A DNA stretch of 64,000 bases from Pseudomonas sp. BP8 (GTDB taxonomy: Bacteria; Pseudomonadota; Gammaproteobacteria; Pseudomonadales; Pseudomonadaceae). Positions 1 through 9,910 of the stretch are shown here, in pieces. Positions within the stretch are counted from its first letter, which is position 1. The number at the start of each line of letters is the position of its first letter. Below the pieces are notes generated by a model. That model worked only from the letters and a program-made list of their open reading frames with translations. It did not search any database and had not been told where the DNA came from. The stretch is from assembly GCF_017875955.1 (NCBI RefSeq), contig NZ_JAGINK010000001.1, forward strand, positions 2,270,001 through 2,334,000. Direction: 5' to 3'. A program made the translations under genes and the position numbers.

Positions 1-1
1 G

Positions 2-358
2 ACCGCCGAGGAGAACCTCGCCTGGCTCTGTGCCCTGCACCAGCCGGCCAGCCCCGACGCGATCTGGCAGGCGCTCGAGGCGGTAGGCTTGCGCGGCTTC
101 GAGGACGTGCCGTGCCACACCTTGTCGGCCGGCCAGCAGCGGCGTGTCGCCTTGGCCCGGCTGTACCTGGACAGCCCGCCGTTGTGGATCCTCGACGAGC
201 CGTTCACCGCCCTCGACAAGCAGGGCGTCGCGCAACTCGAGGCCCATCTGGCGGCCCATTGCGAAGCCGGCGGCACCGTGGTGCTAACTACCCACCACAG
301 CCTGGTCTGCAAGCCGTCCGCTTACCGTGAACTGAACGTGGGGCAGTGGGCGGCATGA
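2..358 (+). CDS. ccmA: Heme exporter ATP-binding protein CcmA (5' partial)
   Basis: This is the C-terminal part of the ATPase of the CcmAB(CD) ABC complex, which drives release of heme-loaded CcmE in the periplasmic cytochrome c maturation pathway. The reading frame is open from the first base of the window, so the start lies outside. Visible motifs are the ABC signature [14 protein letters not shown], the Walker [13 protein letters not shown] and the H-loop histidine in LTTHHS. The Walker A part is off the window. The stop overlaps the ccmB start as ATGA, and the gene order that follows (ccmBCDEFGHI) confirms the assignment. Confidence 0.95.
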   Translation, partial: TAEENLAWLCALHQPASPDAIWQALEAVGLRGFEDVPCHTLSAGQQRRVALARLYLDSPPLWILDEPFTALDKQGVAQLEAHLAAHCEAGGTVVLTTHHSLVCKPSAYRELNVGQWAA

Positions 359-1023
359 GTGTATTCGTCCTGTTGTTGCGCCGCGAAGCGCGCCTGTTGT
401 TCCGCCGCCCAGCGGAGCTGGCCAATCCGTTGGTGTTCTTTGCCATCGTGGTTGCCCTGTTTCCCCTGGCGGTGGGCCCAGAGACACAATTGTTGCAAAC
501 CTTGTCGCCTGGTTTGGTCTGGGTGGCTGCATTGCTGGCGGTACTGCTCTCGCTCGACGGGCTGTTTCGCAGCGATTTTGAAGACGGTTCACTGGAACAG
601 TGGGTGCTGTCGCCGCATCCGTTGGCGCTGCTGGTGCTGGCCAAGGTGCTGGCGCACTGGATCTTTTCCGGGCTGGCGCTGGTATTGTTGGCGCCGCTGC
701 TGGCCATGATGCTCGGGCTGCCAAGCAGTTGCCTGCCGGTGCTGCTGGCCTCGCTGCTGTTGGGCACGCCGGTGCTGAGCTTGCTCGGTGCAGTCGGCGC
801 GGCACTGACGGTCGGCCTCAAGCGCGGCGGCTTGCTGCTGGCGTTACTGATCCTGCCGCTGTATATCCCAGTATTGATCCTGGGCAGTGGCGCCCTGCAA
901 GCGGCGTTGCAGAATATGCCGGCGACCGGCCATTTATTGTGGCTGGCCAGCCTGACTGCGCTGGCTGTGACCTTGGCACCCTTTGCGATAGCGGCCGGCC
1001 TGAAGATCAGCGTCGGCGAATAA
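355..1023 (+). CDS. ccmB: Heme exporter permease CcmB
   Basis: CcmB is the integral membrane subunit of the CcmABC complex of cytochrome c maturation. The 222-residue product has about six hydrophobic segments and opens with [19 protein letters not shown], the usual N-terminus of the family. The ATG at 355 overlaps the ccmA stop (ATGA). A GTG nine bases upstream (346) is in frame but less likely because it would abandon this coupling. The protein is translated directly after CcmA, which fits stoichiometric assembly. Length is normal for the family. Confidence 0.95.
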   Translation: MSVFVLLLRREARLLFRRPAELANPLVFFAIVVALFPLAVGPETQLLQTLSPGLVWVAALLAVLLSLDGLFRSDFEDGSLEQWVLSPHPLALLVLAKVLAHWIFSGLALVLLAPLLAMMLGLPSSCLPVLLASLLLGTPVLSLLGAVGAALTVGLKRGGLLLALLILPLYIPVLILGSGALQAALQNMPATGHLLWLASLTALAVTLAPFAIAAGLKISVGE

Positions 1024-1081
1024 CGAGATCTGGGCCTGCGGAGCAACCGCCTAAAGCCCAGACAACACCGGATGCACCCTG

Positions 1082-1849
1082 ATGAAAATAAGCTGGACAT
1101 GGTTTCACAAGCTCGGCTCGCCAAAATGGTTCTATGCCATCAGCGGCCGCCTGCTGCCGTGGCTGACCGTCGCCGCCATCCTCCTGCTGGCGGTCGGCAT
1201 TACCTGGGGCCTGGCCTTTGCGCCACCGGACTACCAGCAGGGCAACAGCTTCCGCATCATCTATATCCACGTGCCGGCGGCCATGCTGGCGCAGTCCTGC
1301 TATGTGCTGCTGGCGGTGGCCGGCGTGGTCGGCCTGGTGTGGAAAATGAAGATCGCCGACATCGCCCTGCAGTGCGCAGCCCCCATCGGCGCCTGGATGA
1401 CTGCGGTGGCGCTGGTCACCGGGGCGATCTGGGGCAAGCCGACCTGGGGCAGTTGGTGGGTCTGGGACGCGCGCCTGACGTCGATGCTCATCCTGCTTTT
1501 CCTGTACTTCGGCATCATTGCCCTGGGCCAGGCGATCAGCAACCGGGACAGCTCGGCCAAGGCCTGTGCGGTGCTGGCGATTGTCGGCGTGATCAATATC
1601 CCGATCATCAAGTACTCGGTGGAGTGGTGGAACACCCTGCACCAGGGCGCCACCTTCACCCTCACCGAAAAGCCGGCGATGCCCGCAGAGATGTGGCTGC
1701 CGCTGCTGCTGACGGCGCTGGGCTTCTACTGCTTCTTTGGTGCGGTGCTGCTACTGCGCATGCGTCTGGAAGTGCTCAAGCGCGAGGCGCGCGCCAGTTG
1801 GGTCAGGGAAGAAGTCTTGAACAGTCTCGGGCGGAGGGCCGCACCATGA
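1082..1849 (+). CDS. ccmC: Heme transporter/handling protein CcmC
   Basis: CcmC binds heme in the inner membrane and hands it to CcmE. The 255-residue product has six membrane segments and the periplasmic tryptophan-rich WWD motif at residues 122-129 (WGSWWVWD). Flanking histidines are expected to ligate heme: H63 in the YIHVP segment and a second in the LHQGATF segment. The gene starts 58 bp after ccmB and its stop overlaps ccmD (ATGA at 1846-1849), so it belongs to the same transcript. Confidence 0.96.
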   Translation: MKISWTWFHKLGSPKWFYAISGRLLPWLTVAAILLLAVGITWGLAFAPPDYQQGNSFRIIYIHVPAAMLAQSCYVLLAVAGVVGLVWKMKIADIALQCAAPIGAWMTAVALVTGAIWGKPTWGSWWVWDARLTSMLILLFLYFGIIALGQAISNRDSSAKACAVLAIVGVINIPIIKYSVEWWNTLHQGATFTLTEKPAMPAEMWLPLLLTALGFYCFFGAVLLLRMRLEVLKREARASWVREEVLNSLGRRAAP

Positions 1850-2022
1850 GTTTCGCCTCCTTCGGCGAGTTTCTCGCCATGGGCCACCATGGCCTTTATG
1901 TGTGGTCGGCCTATGGCATCTGCCTGGCGGTGCTGGCCCTCAACGTCGCCGCGCCGCTGCTCGGTCGACGTCGCTACCTGCAAGAAGAGGCGCGTCGTCT
2001 GCGCCGGGAGAACAATCTGTGA
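1846..2022 (+). CDS. ccmD: Heme exporter accessory protein CcmD
   Basis: This is a 58-residue single-pass membrane protein beginning [20 protein letters not shown], with a basic C-terminal tail ([17 protein letters not shown]). CcmD is needed to release holo-CcmE from the CcmABC complex. It is identified by its place between ccmC and ccmE, its size and the HHGLYVW segment typical of the family. The start overlaps the ccmC stop, and its own stop overlaps a GTG that starts ccmE. Confidence 0.9.
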   Translation: MSFASFGEFLAMGHHGLYVWSAYGICLAVLALNVAAPLLGRRRYLQEEARRLRRENNL

Positions 2023-2477
2023 ATCCGCAGCGCAAGAAACGCCTGTTGCTCATCGTCGGCCTGCTGGTCGGTGTCACCGTCGCAGTGGGTTTTGCCCTGA
2101 GTGCCCTGCAGCAGAACATCAACCTGTTCTACACCCCGACCCAGATCGCCAATGGCGAAGCGCCGCTGGACACCCGCATCCGCGCCGGTGGCATGGTTGA
2201 AAAAGGCTCGGTGCAGCGCTCGTCCGACTCGCTGGACGTGCGTTTCGTGGTCACCGACTTCAACAAGTCGGTACCAATCACCTACCGCGGCATCCTCCCA
2301 GACCTGTTCCGTGAAGGGCAGGGCATCGTGGCCTTGGGCAAGGTCAATGCCGAGGGCGTGGTGGTGGCCGATGAAGTGCTGGCCAAGCATGACGAGAAAT
2401 ACATGCCGCCCGAGGTGACCAAGGCGCTCAAGGAAAGCGGCCAGGCCGCTGCCGCCGGTACGGAGCAAAGACCATGA
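2019..2477 (+). CDS. ccmE: Periplasmic heme chaperone CcmE
   Basis: CcmE carries heme covalently in the periplasm and passes it to the CcmFH lyase. The 152-residue product has a basic N-terminus, one membrane anchor (about residues 9-28) and an OB-fold domain. The heme-attachment histidine is H124 in [13 protein letters not shown], with the conserved tyrosine Y128 four residues on. The start is a GTG at 2019 overlapping the ccmD stop (GTGA). In-frame codons upstream would run through ccmD and are rejected. Confidence 0.95.
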   Translation: MNPQRKKRLLLIVGLLVGVTVAVGFALSALQQNINLFYTPTQIANGEAPLDTRIRAGGMVEKGSVQRSSDSLDVRFVVTDFNKSVPITYRGILPDLFREGQGIVALGKVNAEGVVVADEVLAKHDEKYMPPEVTKALKESGQAAAAGTEQRP

Positions 2478-4462
2478 ACGCTGCCCTGATGGTTCCCGAA
2501 CTGGGCCAGCTGGCGATGATCCTGGCCATCTGCTTTGCCGTCGTGCAGGCCAGCGTGCCGCTCCTGGGCGCCTGGCGTGGTGACAGCCTGTGGATGAGCC
2601 TGGCACGGCCGGCGGCCTGGGGTCAGTTTGCCTTCCTCGCGTTTGCCTTTGCCTGCCTGACCCATGCCTTCATGACCGATAACTTCTCGGTCGCCTACGT
2701 TGCCAGCAACTCCAACAGCGCCTTGCCCTGGTACTACAAGTTCAGTGCGGTGTGGGGCGCCCATGAAGGCTCGTTGTTGCTCTGGGCACTGATCCTTGGT
2801 GGCTGGACCTTTGCCGTCTCGGTGTTCTCCCGGCAGCTGCCGCAGGTCATGCTGGCCCGCGTGCTGGCCGTGATGGGCATGATCAGCGTGGGCTTCCTGT
2901 CGTTCCTGATCGTCACCTCCAACCCGTTCCAGCGCCTGTTGCCGCAAGTGCCGACAGATGGCCGCGACCTTAATCCGCTGCTGCAGGACTTCGGCCTGAT
3001 CGTCCACCCGCCGATGCTCTACATGGGCTACGTGGGCTTCTCGGTGGCCTTTGCCTTTGCCATCGCGGCATTGCTCGGCGGGCGCCTGGATGCGGCCTGG
3101 GCGCGCTGGTCGCGGCCGTGGACCATCGTTGCCTGGGCCTTTCTCGGGGTGGGTATCACCTTGGGCTCATGGTGGGCCTATTACGAGCTCGGCTGGGGCG
3201 GCTGGTGGTTCTGGGACCCGGTCGAAAACGCCTCGTTCATGCCGTGGCTGGTAGGCACGGCGCTGATCCACTCGCTGGCCGTCACCGAGAAACGCGGGGT
3301 GTTCAAGAGCTGGACGGTGCTGCTGGCGATTGCTGCCTTCTCGCTGAGCTTGCTGGGGACCTTCCTGGTCCGCTCCGGGGTGCTGACCTCGGTGCATGCG
3401 TTTGCCGCCGACCCGTCGCGTGGCGTGTTCATCCTGATCTTCCTGCTGTTCGTGGTCGGTGGCTCGCTGACCCTGTTTGCCCTGCGCGCTCCCGTGGTCA
3501 AGAGCCACGTGGGCTTTGCCCTGTGGTCGCGGGAGACGCTGCTGCTGGCCAACAACCTGGTGCTGGTGGTGGCGGCCTCGATGATCCTGTTGGGGACGCT
3601 GTACCCACTGGTACTGGATGCGCTGACCGGGGCCAAGCTGTCGGTCGGCCCGCCGTACTTCGATGCGCTGTTCCTGCCGTTGATGGCGTTGTTGATGGTG
3701 GTGCTCGGGGTCGGTGTGCTGGTGCGCTGGAAGAACACCCCGGGCAAGTGGCTGGCAGGCATGCTGACCCCGGTGCTGATCGGCAGCGCGATCCTCGCAC
3801 CGATCGCCGGGCTGATCGCCGATGATTTCGACTGGCCGGCGCTGGCCACCTTCGCCCTGGCTGCCTGGGTGGTGCTGGCGGGTCTGCGCGACATCTTCGA
3901 CAAGACCCGTCACAAAGGCCTGGGCAAGGGCCTGCGCGGCCTCTCGCGCAGCTACTGGGGCATGCAACTGGCGCACGTGGGCCTGGCGGTCTGCGCGTTG
4001 GGTGTGGTGCTGTCGAGCAGCAACAGCAGTGAGCGCGACCTGCGCATGGCGCCGGGCGAAACCGTCGAGCTCGGCGGTTACCACTTCCTGTTCGAGGGTG
4101 CCAAGCACTTCGAAGGGCCGAACTTCATCTCCGACAAGGGCACTGTGCGCGTCTCGCGCGATGGCCGTGAAGTCAGCGTGCTGCACCCCGAGAAGCGCCT
4201 GTACACCGTGCAGCAGTCGATGATGACCGAGGCCGGTATCGACGCCGGCTTTACCCGTGACCTCTACGTCGCCCTCGGCGAGCCGCTGGAGAACGGTGCC
4301 TGGGCGGTGCGCGTGCATATCAAACCTTACGTCAGGTGGATCTGGCTGGGCGGTCTGCTGACCGGCCTGGGTGGCCTGCTGGCGGCCTTCGACCGGCGCT
4401 ACCGGGTCAAGGTCAAGACCCGGGTGCGTGATGTCCTGGGCGTGTCTGGAGCAACTGCATGA
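2474..4462 (+). CDS. ccmF: Cytochrome c heme lyase subunit CcmF
   Basis: CcmF is the large polytopic membrane subunit of the heme lyase that attaches heme to CxxCH motifs of apocytochromes. The 662-residue product has many hydrophobic segments and the WWD motif at residues 242-252 ([11 protein letters not shown]). A large periplasmic loop near the C-terminus (about 520-610) is typical. The start overlaps the ccmE stop (ATGA) and the stop overlaps ccmG. Length matches the family. Confidence 0.97.
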   Translation: MNAALMVPELGQLAMILAICFAVVQASVPLLGAWRGDSLWMSLARPAAWGQFAFLAFAFACLTHAFMTDNFSVAYVASNSNSALPWYYKFSAVWGAHEGSLLLWALILGGWTFAVSVFSRQLPQVMLARVLAVMGMISVGFLSFLIVTSNPFQRLLPQVPTDGRDLNPLLQDFGLIVHPPMLYMGYVGFSVAFAFAIAALLGGRLDAAWARWSRPWTIVAWAFLGVGITLGSWWAYYELGWGGWWFWDPVENASFMPWLVGTALIHSLAVTEKRGVFKSWTVLLAIAAFSLSLLGTFLVRSGVLTSVHAFAADPSRGVFILIFLLFVVGGSLTLFALRAPVVKSHVGFALWSRETLLLANNLVLVVAASMILLGTLYPLVLDALTGAKLSVGPPYFDALFLPLMALLMVVLGVGVLVRWKNTPGKWLAGMLTPVLIGSAILAPIAGLIADDFDWPALATFALAAWVVLAGLRDIFDKTRHKGLGKGLRGLSRSYWGMQLAHVGLAVCALGVVLSSSNSSERDLRMAPGETVELGGYHFLFEGAKHFEGPNFISDKGTVRVSRDGREVSVLHPEKRLYTVQQSMMTEAGIDAGFTRDLYVALGEPLENGAWAVRVHIKPYVRWIWLGGLLTGLGGLLAAFDRRYRVKVKTRVRDVLGVSGATA

Positions 4463-4995
4463 AGCGTTGGATCATGGTTCTGCCACTGGCGGTGTTTCTG
4501 CTGATGGCGGTGTTTCTTTACAAGGGGCTGTTCCTCAAGCCTGACGAACTGCCTTCGGCAATGATCGGCAAGCCGTTCCCGGCGTTTTCCCTGGCGTCAG
4601 TGCAGGGCGAGCGGGCCCTGACCCAGGCCGACCTGCTCGGCCGACCGGCGCTGGTCAATGTCTGGGGCACCTGGTGCCCATCGTGCAAAGTCGAGCATCC
4701 GTACCTGAACCAGCTGGCAGAGCAGGGCGTGGTGATCCATGGCATCAACTACAAGGATGACAATGCCGCGGCGTTGAAGTGGCTGGCCGATTTCCATAAT
4801 CCCTATCAGCTGGATATCCGTGACGAGCAGGGCACCCTGGGCCTGGACCTGGGCGTGTATGGCGCGCCGGAGACCTTCCTCATCGACGCTCAGGGCGTGA
4901 TTCGCTACAAACACGTCGGCGTCGTCGATGCCACGGTCTGGCGCGAGCAACTGGCGCCGCTGTACCAGGGCCTGGTCGATGAGGCCAAGCCATGA
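4459..4995 (+). CDS. ccmG: Thiol:disulfide oxidoreductase CcmG/DsbE
   Basis: CcmG is a membrane-anchored periplasmic thioredoxin that keeps the CxxCH cysteines of apocytochromes c reduced. The 178-residue product has an N-terminal membrane segment (about residues 5-22) and a thioredoxin domain with active site C73-P-S-C76 inside GTWCPSCKVEH. The conserved cis-proline loop is present around GAPETFLID. It overlaps ccmF and ccmH by 4 bp each, so it is co-translated with the lyase subunits. Confidence 0.96.
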   Translation: MKRWIMVLPLAVFLLMAVFLYKGLFLKPDELPSAMIGKPFPAFSLASVQGERALTQADLLGRPALVNVWGTWCPSCKVEHPYLNQLAEQGVVIHGINYKDDNAAALKWLADFHNPYQLDIRDEQGTLGLDLGVYGAPETFLIDAQGVIRYKHVGVVDATVWREQLAPLYQGLVDEAKP

Positions 4996-5468
4996 AGCGC
5001 TGGTTAGCGGCGGCCGTGCTTGGCCTGAGCCTGGCTGGCGTGGCCAAGGCCGCGATCGACACTTATCAGTTTCGCGACGACGCCGAGCGTGAGCGCTATC
5101 AGCAACTGACCAAGGAGCTGCGCTGCCCCAAGTGCCAGAACCAGGATATCGCAGACTCCAACGCACCGATTGCCGCTGACCTGCGCCGAGAAATCTTCCG
5201 TATGCTCGGCGAAGGCCGCAGCAACCAGCAGATCGTCGATTTCATGGTCGATCGCTATGGTGATTTCGTGCGCTACAAGCCGGCCTTGAGCGGGCGTACC
5301 TGGCTGCTCTGGTTCGGCCCGGGGATACTGCTGGTCGGTGGCTTCGTGGTGCTGGCGGTGATTGTCCGTCGGCGTCATGGCCCGGTGGCGGCTGGCTCCG
5401 ATGAGCTGACCGCCGAACAACGCGAGCGTCTCGCCAAACTGCTGGATAAAGAACACACCCATGACTGA
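4992..5468 (+). CDS. ccmH: Cytochrome c biogenesis protein CcmH (CcmL type)
   Basis: CcmH is the small thiol-disulfide subunit of the heme lyase. The 158-residue product has a cleavable-looking signal (residues 1-20), the redox motif [14 protein letters not shown] (C45 and C48) and one C-terminal membrane segment around residues 103-126. Unlike E. coli CcmH it has no TPR domain. That function is supplied by the separate downstream gene ccmI, as is normal in Pseudomonas. It overlaps ccmI by 8 bp. Confidence 0.95.
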   Translation: MKRWLAAAVLGLSLAGVAKAAIDTYQFRDDAERERYQQLTKELRCPKCQNQDIADSNAPIAADLRREIFRMLGEGRSNQQIVDFMVDRYGDFVRYKPALSGRTWLLWFGPGILLVGGFVVLAVIVRRRHGPVAAGSDELTAEQRERLAKLLDKEHTHD

Positions 5469-6648
5469 ATTCTGGCTTGGCGCGGGCCTGCTGTTGCTCG
5501 CCGCCCTCGGCTTTTTGCTGATCCCGATCCTGCGTGGCCGTGGCCGTCAGCAGGAAGAAGACCGTACCGCCCTCAACGTGGCGTTGTACCAGGAGCGCGT
5601 TGCCGAGCTTGCTGCCCAGCAGGCCGCAGGCGTGCTCGATGCCGGGCAACTGGCCACCGGTCGCGATGAAGCGGCGCGTGAGCTGTTGGCCGACACCGAG
5701 GGCGCCGAGGCGCCGCGCCAAGGTCATCTGGGCAAGGCGCTACCGCTGTTGGCAGCCGTGCTGGTGCCGGTCATGGCCTTGGGCCTGTACCTGCATTTCG
5801 GCGCCGCCGACAAGGTCGAGCTGACCCGCGAGTTCGCCGAGGCGCCGAAATCCATGGATGAGATGACCACCCGCCTGGAGCGCGCCGTCCAGGCCCAGCC
5901 CGACTCAGCTGAAGGTTTGTACTTCCTCGGCCGTGCCTACATGGCCGATCAGCGCCCGGCCGATGCGGCGAAGACCTTCGAGCGAGCGCTGGCCCTGGCC
6001 GGACGCCAGCCCGAGCTGCTCGGCCAGTGGGCCCAGGCCCTGTACTTTGCCGCTGACAAACAATGGAACGCGCAGGTGCAGGCACTCACCGACGAGGCGC
6101 TCAAGGCCGACCCGAACGAAGTCACCAGCCTCGGCCTGCGTGGTATCGCCGCCTTCGAGGGCGAGCGCTATCAGGAGGCGATCGACTATTGGCAGCGGCT
6201 GCTGGCGCAACTGCCCGAAGGCGATGCGTCGCGGGCGGCGTTGCAGGGTGGTATCGACCGCGCTGCCGAGCGGCTCCAGGCCCAGCCGGGCGTTGCAGCT
6301 GCGCCGGCTGCCCGGCTCAAGGTCAGGGTTGAACTGGCGGCAGCGCTCAAGGACAAGGTGCAGCCGGGCGACACGGTATTCATCTTTGCCCGGGCCACCA
6401 GCGGGCCACCCATGCCGTTGGCGGCCAAGCGGGTCACCGTGGCCCAATTGCCGATCGAGCTGGAATTGTCTGATGCCGATGCGATGATGGCGCAGATGAA
6501 ACTGTCCGATTTCAATGAAGTCCAACTGGTTGCACGTGTCTCCCGCGCAGGCCAGCCGACCCAAGGCGAATGGATCGGCCAAAGTGCGCCGCTGAGCAAC
6601 CGTAGCCCGGCTACTCAGCATGTGACCATCGACAGCCCTGACCGCTAA
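5461..6648 (+). CDS. ccmI: Cytochrome c biogenesis TPR protein CcmI (CycH)
   Basis: CcmI is the apocytochrome chaperone that presents substrates to the CcmFH lyase. The 395-residue product has two N-terminal membrane segments (about 1-22 and 95-117) flanking a cytoplasmic loop. TPR repeats follow ([20 protein letters not shown] at about residues 152-171), and the rest is a periplasmic C-terminal domain. It is the last clear ccm gene of the operon and overlaps ccmH by 8 bp. The next gene starts 12 bp downstream. Confidence 0.92.
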   Translation: MTEFWLGAGLLLLAALGFLLIPILRGRGRQQEEDRTALNVALYQERVAELAAQQAAGVLDAGQLATGRDEAARELLADTEGAEAPRQGHLGKALPLLAAVLVPVMALGLYLHFGAADKVELTREFAEAPKSMDEMTTRLERAVQAQPDSAEGLYFLGRAYMADQRPADAAKTFERALALAGRQPELLGQWAQALYFAADKQWNAQVQALTDEALKADPNEVTSLGLRGIAAFEGERYQEAIDYWQRLLAQLPEGDASRAALQGGIDRAAERLQAQPGVAAAPAARLKVRVELAAALKDKVQPGDTVFIFARATSGPPMPLAAKRVTVAQLPIELELSDADAMMAQMKLSDFNEVQLVARVSRAGQPTQGEWIGQSAPLSNRSPATQHVTIDSPDR

Positions 6649-6660
6649 GAGAACCCCGCC

Positions 6661-7080
6661 ATGAACAGCACTGTTCGTTTGACCCTGATCACCCTGGCCC
6701 TGGGTCTGTCCGCGTGTACCGTGCGTGAACCGGTCGAACAGCCGTTGCCGCCGATCGAGACCGTGCCACCGCGCCAGGGGCCGGTGGTCAAGCCACTGCC
6801 GGGCAGCCAGCCTGGGACCCAGCCGAGCAAGCCGGCGGCGATACCCAAGCCGATGCCGCGCACGTCTGCCAGCTTTGCACCGCCGCCTGGGGGGGCCAGT
6901 CACTGGGATCCGAAGCTTGGCGTGTATGTGTTGGAGAAGAAGCCCAATACGTTCTATCGCCAGCGCACCTATTACCGCTATGACGGCGGCTGGAGCTGGT
7001 CGCTGAGCCCAGAGGGGCCTTGGCAGGAGACTGACAGCAGTGGCGTGCCAGGTGGGTTGGGGCGGGCGTTTGCGCAATAG
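6661..7080 (+). CDS. Small proline-rich lipoprotein, function unknown
   Basis: The product is 139 residues with a lipoprotein signal peptide ending in a lipobox (LGLSAC, cysteine 19). A proline-rich low-complexity stretch (about residues 24-75) follows, then a folded-looking C-terminal part with tyrosine and tryptophan clusters (TYYRYDGGWSWSLSPEG). It should be exported and anchored in a membrane. It begins 12 bp after ccmI and is probably co-transcribed. I cannot assign a role, and a link to cytochrome maturation rests on position only. Confidence 0.8.
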   Translation: MNSTVRLTLITLALGLSACTVREPVEQPLPPIETVPPRQGPVVKPLPGSQPGTQPSKPAAIPKPMPRTSASFAPPPGGASHWDPKLGVYVLEKKPNTFYRQRTYYRYDGGWSWSLSPEGPWQETDSSGVPGGLGRAFAQ

Positions 7081-7219
7081 CGAGGGCTGGTTATCTATCC
7101 GGCGCATGCCTTGAGCGTTGTCGCGATCTAACGGGCGTCCTGACAACCCTGACAGTAATCTTGACTGTACTTGCCCCCGTCCCCGCATAATCCCCCCTCG
7201 CATTTGAGCCGGAGGGTGC

Positions 7220-8158
7220 ATGAGCAAGACAGTCCTGGTACTGGTTGAAACCGTCGACGTTTACCTGCCGTTGCTGGAGCAGGCTGGTTACCGCCTGATT
7301 CGCGCCCAGTCGCCGCAGCTGCGTGCCGAGGCCATCACCCGCCATGCGCACGAGATCGACGCGGTCCTCACCCGTGGTCCGCTGGGCCTCACCGCCACTG
7401 AAATCGACACCCTGGTCAACCTGCAGATCATCTGTGTGATCGGTGCCGGCTACGAGCAGGTCGACCTGACTGCTGCCGCAGCCCGCGGCATCACCGTCAC
7501 CAATGGCGCGGGCGCCAATGCAGACGCGGTCGCCGATCACACCCTGGCCATGCTCCTGGCGCTGCTGCGCGACATTCCTCGCGGTGATGCCAGCACCCGC
7601 CGTGGCGAGTGGAATCGGGTCATCAGCCCCTCGGTATCAGGCAAGCGCCTGGGTATCCTCGGCCTTGGCGCGGTTGGCCTGGCGATTGCCAAACGGGCGT
7701 CGCTGGGTTTTGACATGAGCATCAGTTACCACAGCCGCACACCCCGTACCGACGTCGCCTACAGCTGGTACGACAGCCCGCTGCAGCTGGCCGACGCCGT
7801 CGACATCCTGGTGATCGCCACCCCGGGTGGGGCCAATACCCGCCATCTGGTAAACGCTGAGGTACTCAAAGCGCTCGGCGCTGAAGGCTATCTGGTCAAT
7901 ATCGCCCGGGCCAGCGTGGTTGACACTCACGCGCTGACCGAAGCCCTGCAACACGGCACCCTCGCCGGCGCAGCGCTGGACGTATTCGATGACGAGCCGG
8001 CCGTGCCGCAAGCGCTCAAGGCGTTGGGCAATACCGTACTGACTCCGCACGTGGCCGGGCAATCGCCAGAAGCCGCGCGCGATACCGTCACCCTGGTGCT
8101 GCGCAACCTGCAGGCATTCTTTGCCGGCGAGCCGGTGCTGACGCCGGTGCGTCACTAA
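7220..8158 (+). CDS. D-isomer specific 2-hydroxyacid dehydrogenase
   Basis: This is a 312-residue NAD(P)-dependent reductase of the glyoxylate/hydroxypyruvate reductase superfamily. The Rossmann motif is GLGAVG at residues 148-153. The family signature around residues 220-245 and the catalytic histidine H277 (LTPHVAGQ) are present. It probably interconverts a 2-keto acid and a D-2-hydroxy acid, but the substrate cannot be read from sequence. It stands alone, with a GGAGG ribosome site just upstream (7210-7215). Confidence 0.88.
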   Translation: MSKTVLVLVETVDVYLPLLEQAGYRLIRAQSPQLRAEAITRHAHEIDAVLTRGPLGLTATEIDTLVNLQIICVIGAGYEQVDLTAAAARGITVTNGAGANADAVADHTLAMLLALLRDIPRGDASTRRGEWNRVISPSVSGKRLGILGLGAVGLAIAKRASLGFDMSISYHSRTPRTDVAYSWYDSPLQLADAVDILVIATPGGANTRHLVNAEVLKALGAEGYLVNIARASVVDTHALTEALQHGTLAGAALDVFDDEPAVPQALKALGNTVLTPHVAGQSPEAARDTVTLVLRNLQAFFAGEPVLTPVRH

Positions 8159-8221
8159 TCCGATTGATCGCCACCCCGTGCCTATACTTGCCAGCTCCCG
8201 CTCACGTTGAAGGAGCTTCCC

Positions 8222-8629
8222 ATGCCCCTGCACAAGCAAGGTTCCTGCCTCTGCGGCGCCACCCAGTTGACCGCCCTGATCGATAGCACCCAGATCAGCG
8301 CCTGCCACTGCAGCATGTGCCGCAAATGGACCGGCGGCCCGTTGCTGGTGGTCAGCTGCAGCCAGCCGCCGCAGATCGACGGCCGTGCGCCCAGCGTCTA
8401 CAACTCCTCCGACTGGGCCCAGCGTGGCTTCTGCGGCCAGTGCGGCACGCACCTTTATTACCGGCTCAAGGCCAACGACTTCTATGCCATTCCGGTTGGC
8501 CTGCTCGACGGCGACGAAGCCTGGGCCTTCGATTTGCAGATCTTTGTTGAAGAAAAACCAGCATGGTACTGCTTTGCCAACCAGACCCGCGAACTCACCG
8601 GCCAGCAAGCTTTCGACGAACACAACTAG
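8222..8629 (+). CDS. GFA (glutathione-dependent formaldehyde-activating) family protein
   Basis: The product is 135 residues and belongs to the GFA/CENP-V fold family of small zinc proteins. Cysteine clusters are visible as GSCLCGATQ (C9, C11), CHCSMCRKWTGG and GFCGQCGTHLYY, the usual zinc-binding pattern. Most members have no proven reaction, so a formaldehyde role should not be assumed. The ATG at 8222 is preceded by AAGGAGC at 8209-8215. An upstream in-frame TTG (8207) lies within that ribosome site and is rejected. Confidence 0.85.
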   Translation: MPLHKQGSCLCGATQLTALIDSTQISACHCSMCRKWTGGPLLVVSCSQPPQIDGRAPSVYNSSDWAQRGFCGQCGTHLYYRLKANDFYAIPVGLLDGDEAWAFDLQIFVEEKPAWYCFANQTRELTGQQAFDEHN

Positions 8630-8702
8630 CCAACCGTGCTTGCCAAACCGCGGCAGACCTGAGAAAACGGCGCCTTTCGATATCCGCTTGAAAGGAACCC
8701 GC

Positions 8703-9041
8703 ATGAGCAGCGAACTGCAAGTCATTGATCTTCAAGAAGGCGACGGCAAGGCCGTGGTCAAGGGCGCGCTGATCACTACCCAGTACACTGGCTGGCTGGC
8801 CGATGGTAGCGAGTTCGATTCGTCCTGGTCGCGCGGCAAGCCGTTCCAGTGCGTGATCGGCAGCGGTCGAGTGATCAAGGGTTGGGACCAAGGCCTGATG
8901 GGGATGCGCGTCGGTGGCAAGCGCAGGTTGCAGGTGCCAGCGGAATTGGCCTATGGCGAGCGCAGCGTGGGCGCGATTCCACCTCATTCGGACCTGACCT
9001 TCGAGATCGAATTGCTTGAAGTGCTGACCCGCGACGACTGA
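8703..9041 (+). CDS. FKBP-type peptidyl-prolyl cis-trans isomerase
   Basis: The product is a 112-residue single-domain FKBP. Diagnostic segments are YTGWLADGSEFDSSW, the GSGRVIKGWDQGLMGMRVGG core and the C-terminal PPHSDLTFEIELLEV. It catalyses proline isomerisation in the cytoplasm, as no signal peptide is visible. The ATG at 8703 is preceded by AAAGGAA. Longer in-frame starts run back into the GFA gene and are rejected. It is probably a stand-alone housekeeping gene. Confidence 0.93.
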   Translation: MSSELQVIDLQEGDGKAVVKGALITTQYTGWLADGSEFDSSWSRGKPFQCVIGSGRVIKGWDQGLMGMRVGGKRRLQVPAELAYGERSVGAIPPHSDLTFEIELLEVLTRDD

Positions 9042-9182
9042 TCCGCTGCTACCTTGCTAACGACATCATTTGGCAACGTTTGCCCGCTAAAGTGAATTTT
9101 GCTCACGTTTAGCGGTCTAGGAAATGCCGCGCCGGGCGGCTATTGCCTAATAGACCCCGGTCGACGAGCATGGAATGCAGGC

Positions 9183-9881
9183 ATGGACGCCTCCCTCTAT
9201 TTGCCGGATGAGTCTTTCGCCATGAAGTTGCCGCACTACTTGCGACGCCGTCACCTGATGTTGGTCGCCGCGCTTGCCGCGATTCTCGTACCCGTCACGC
9301 TGGGCGTCGTGGAAAGCCGCGAGCAGCCGGTCGACGGTGTGCAGACCCTGGTCTTCCTGCGCCACGCCGAAAAGCCTGGCGAGGGCCTCGGTCAATTGAA
9401 CTGTCAGGGCCTCAACCGCGCAATCGACCTTGCGACGGTATTGCCCGAGCGGGTGGGTGAGGCCGACTACGTGTTCGCCGCCAATCCTTCGCGGCATGTC
9501 GAGGAAGGCAGCCAGGACCTCAGCTACAGCTACATCCGTCCGCTGATGACGATTACGCCGAGTGCCATCCGCCTGGGCCTGCCAGTCAATATCGACTACG
9601 GGGCCAATGACTACGATGCCCTGGCAGACGAGCTGACCAGTAACAAGTATCGCAATGCGACGGTCTATACCGCTTGGTCGCACGGCTACCTGCCGGACTT
9701 GATCAACGCGGTGGCCGGCAAGGCTGCAGGGGATGAACAGGTGATCACTGATGATTGGAGCAATGAGGATTTCGACAGCTTGTACGTGATTACCCTGACC
9801 TGGCATGACGGCAAGGCCAGCATGCTCAGCCGTAATGTCCGTCAGGGTCTCGATGGCGGCAACAAGGCCTGTCCGACCTGA
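9183..9881 (+). CDS. Histidine phosphatase superfamily protein, membrane-anchored or exported
   Basis: The product is 232 residues from the ATG at 9183, or 219 from the ATG at 9222, which begins with basic residues and a hydrophobic segment (MLVAALAAILVPVTLGVV) and may be the true start. The phosphohistidine motif is FLRHAEKPGEG. A second conserved histidine is probably in AWSHGYLPDL. The N-terminal hydrophobic segment suggests export or membrane anchoring. The substrate is unknown. Confidence 0.75.
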   Translation: MDASLYLPDESFAMKLPHYLRRRHLMLVAALAAILVPVTLGVVESREQPVDGVQTLVFLRHAEKPGEGLGQLNCQGLNRAIDLATVLPERVGEADYVFAANPSRHVEEGSQDLSYSYIRPLMTITPSAIRLGLPVNIDYGANDYDALADELTSNKYRNATVYTAWSHGYLPDLINAVAGKAAGDEQVITDDWSNEDFDSLYVITLTWHDGKASMLSRNVRQGLDGGNKACPT

Positions 9882-9910
9882 GCAGCAGGCCGGCTCAGGC
9901 CGATGCTCAA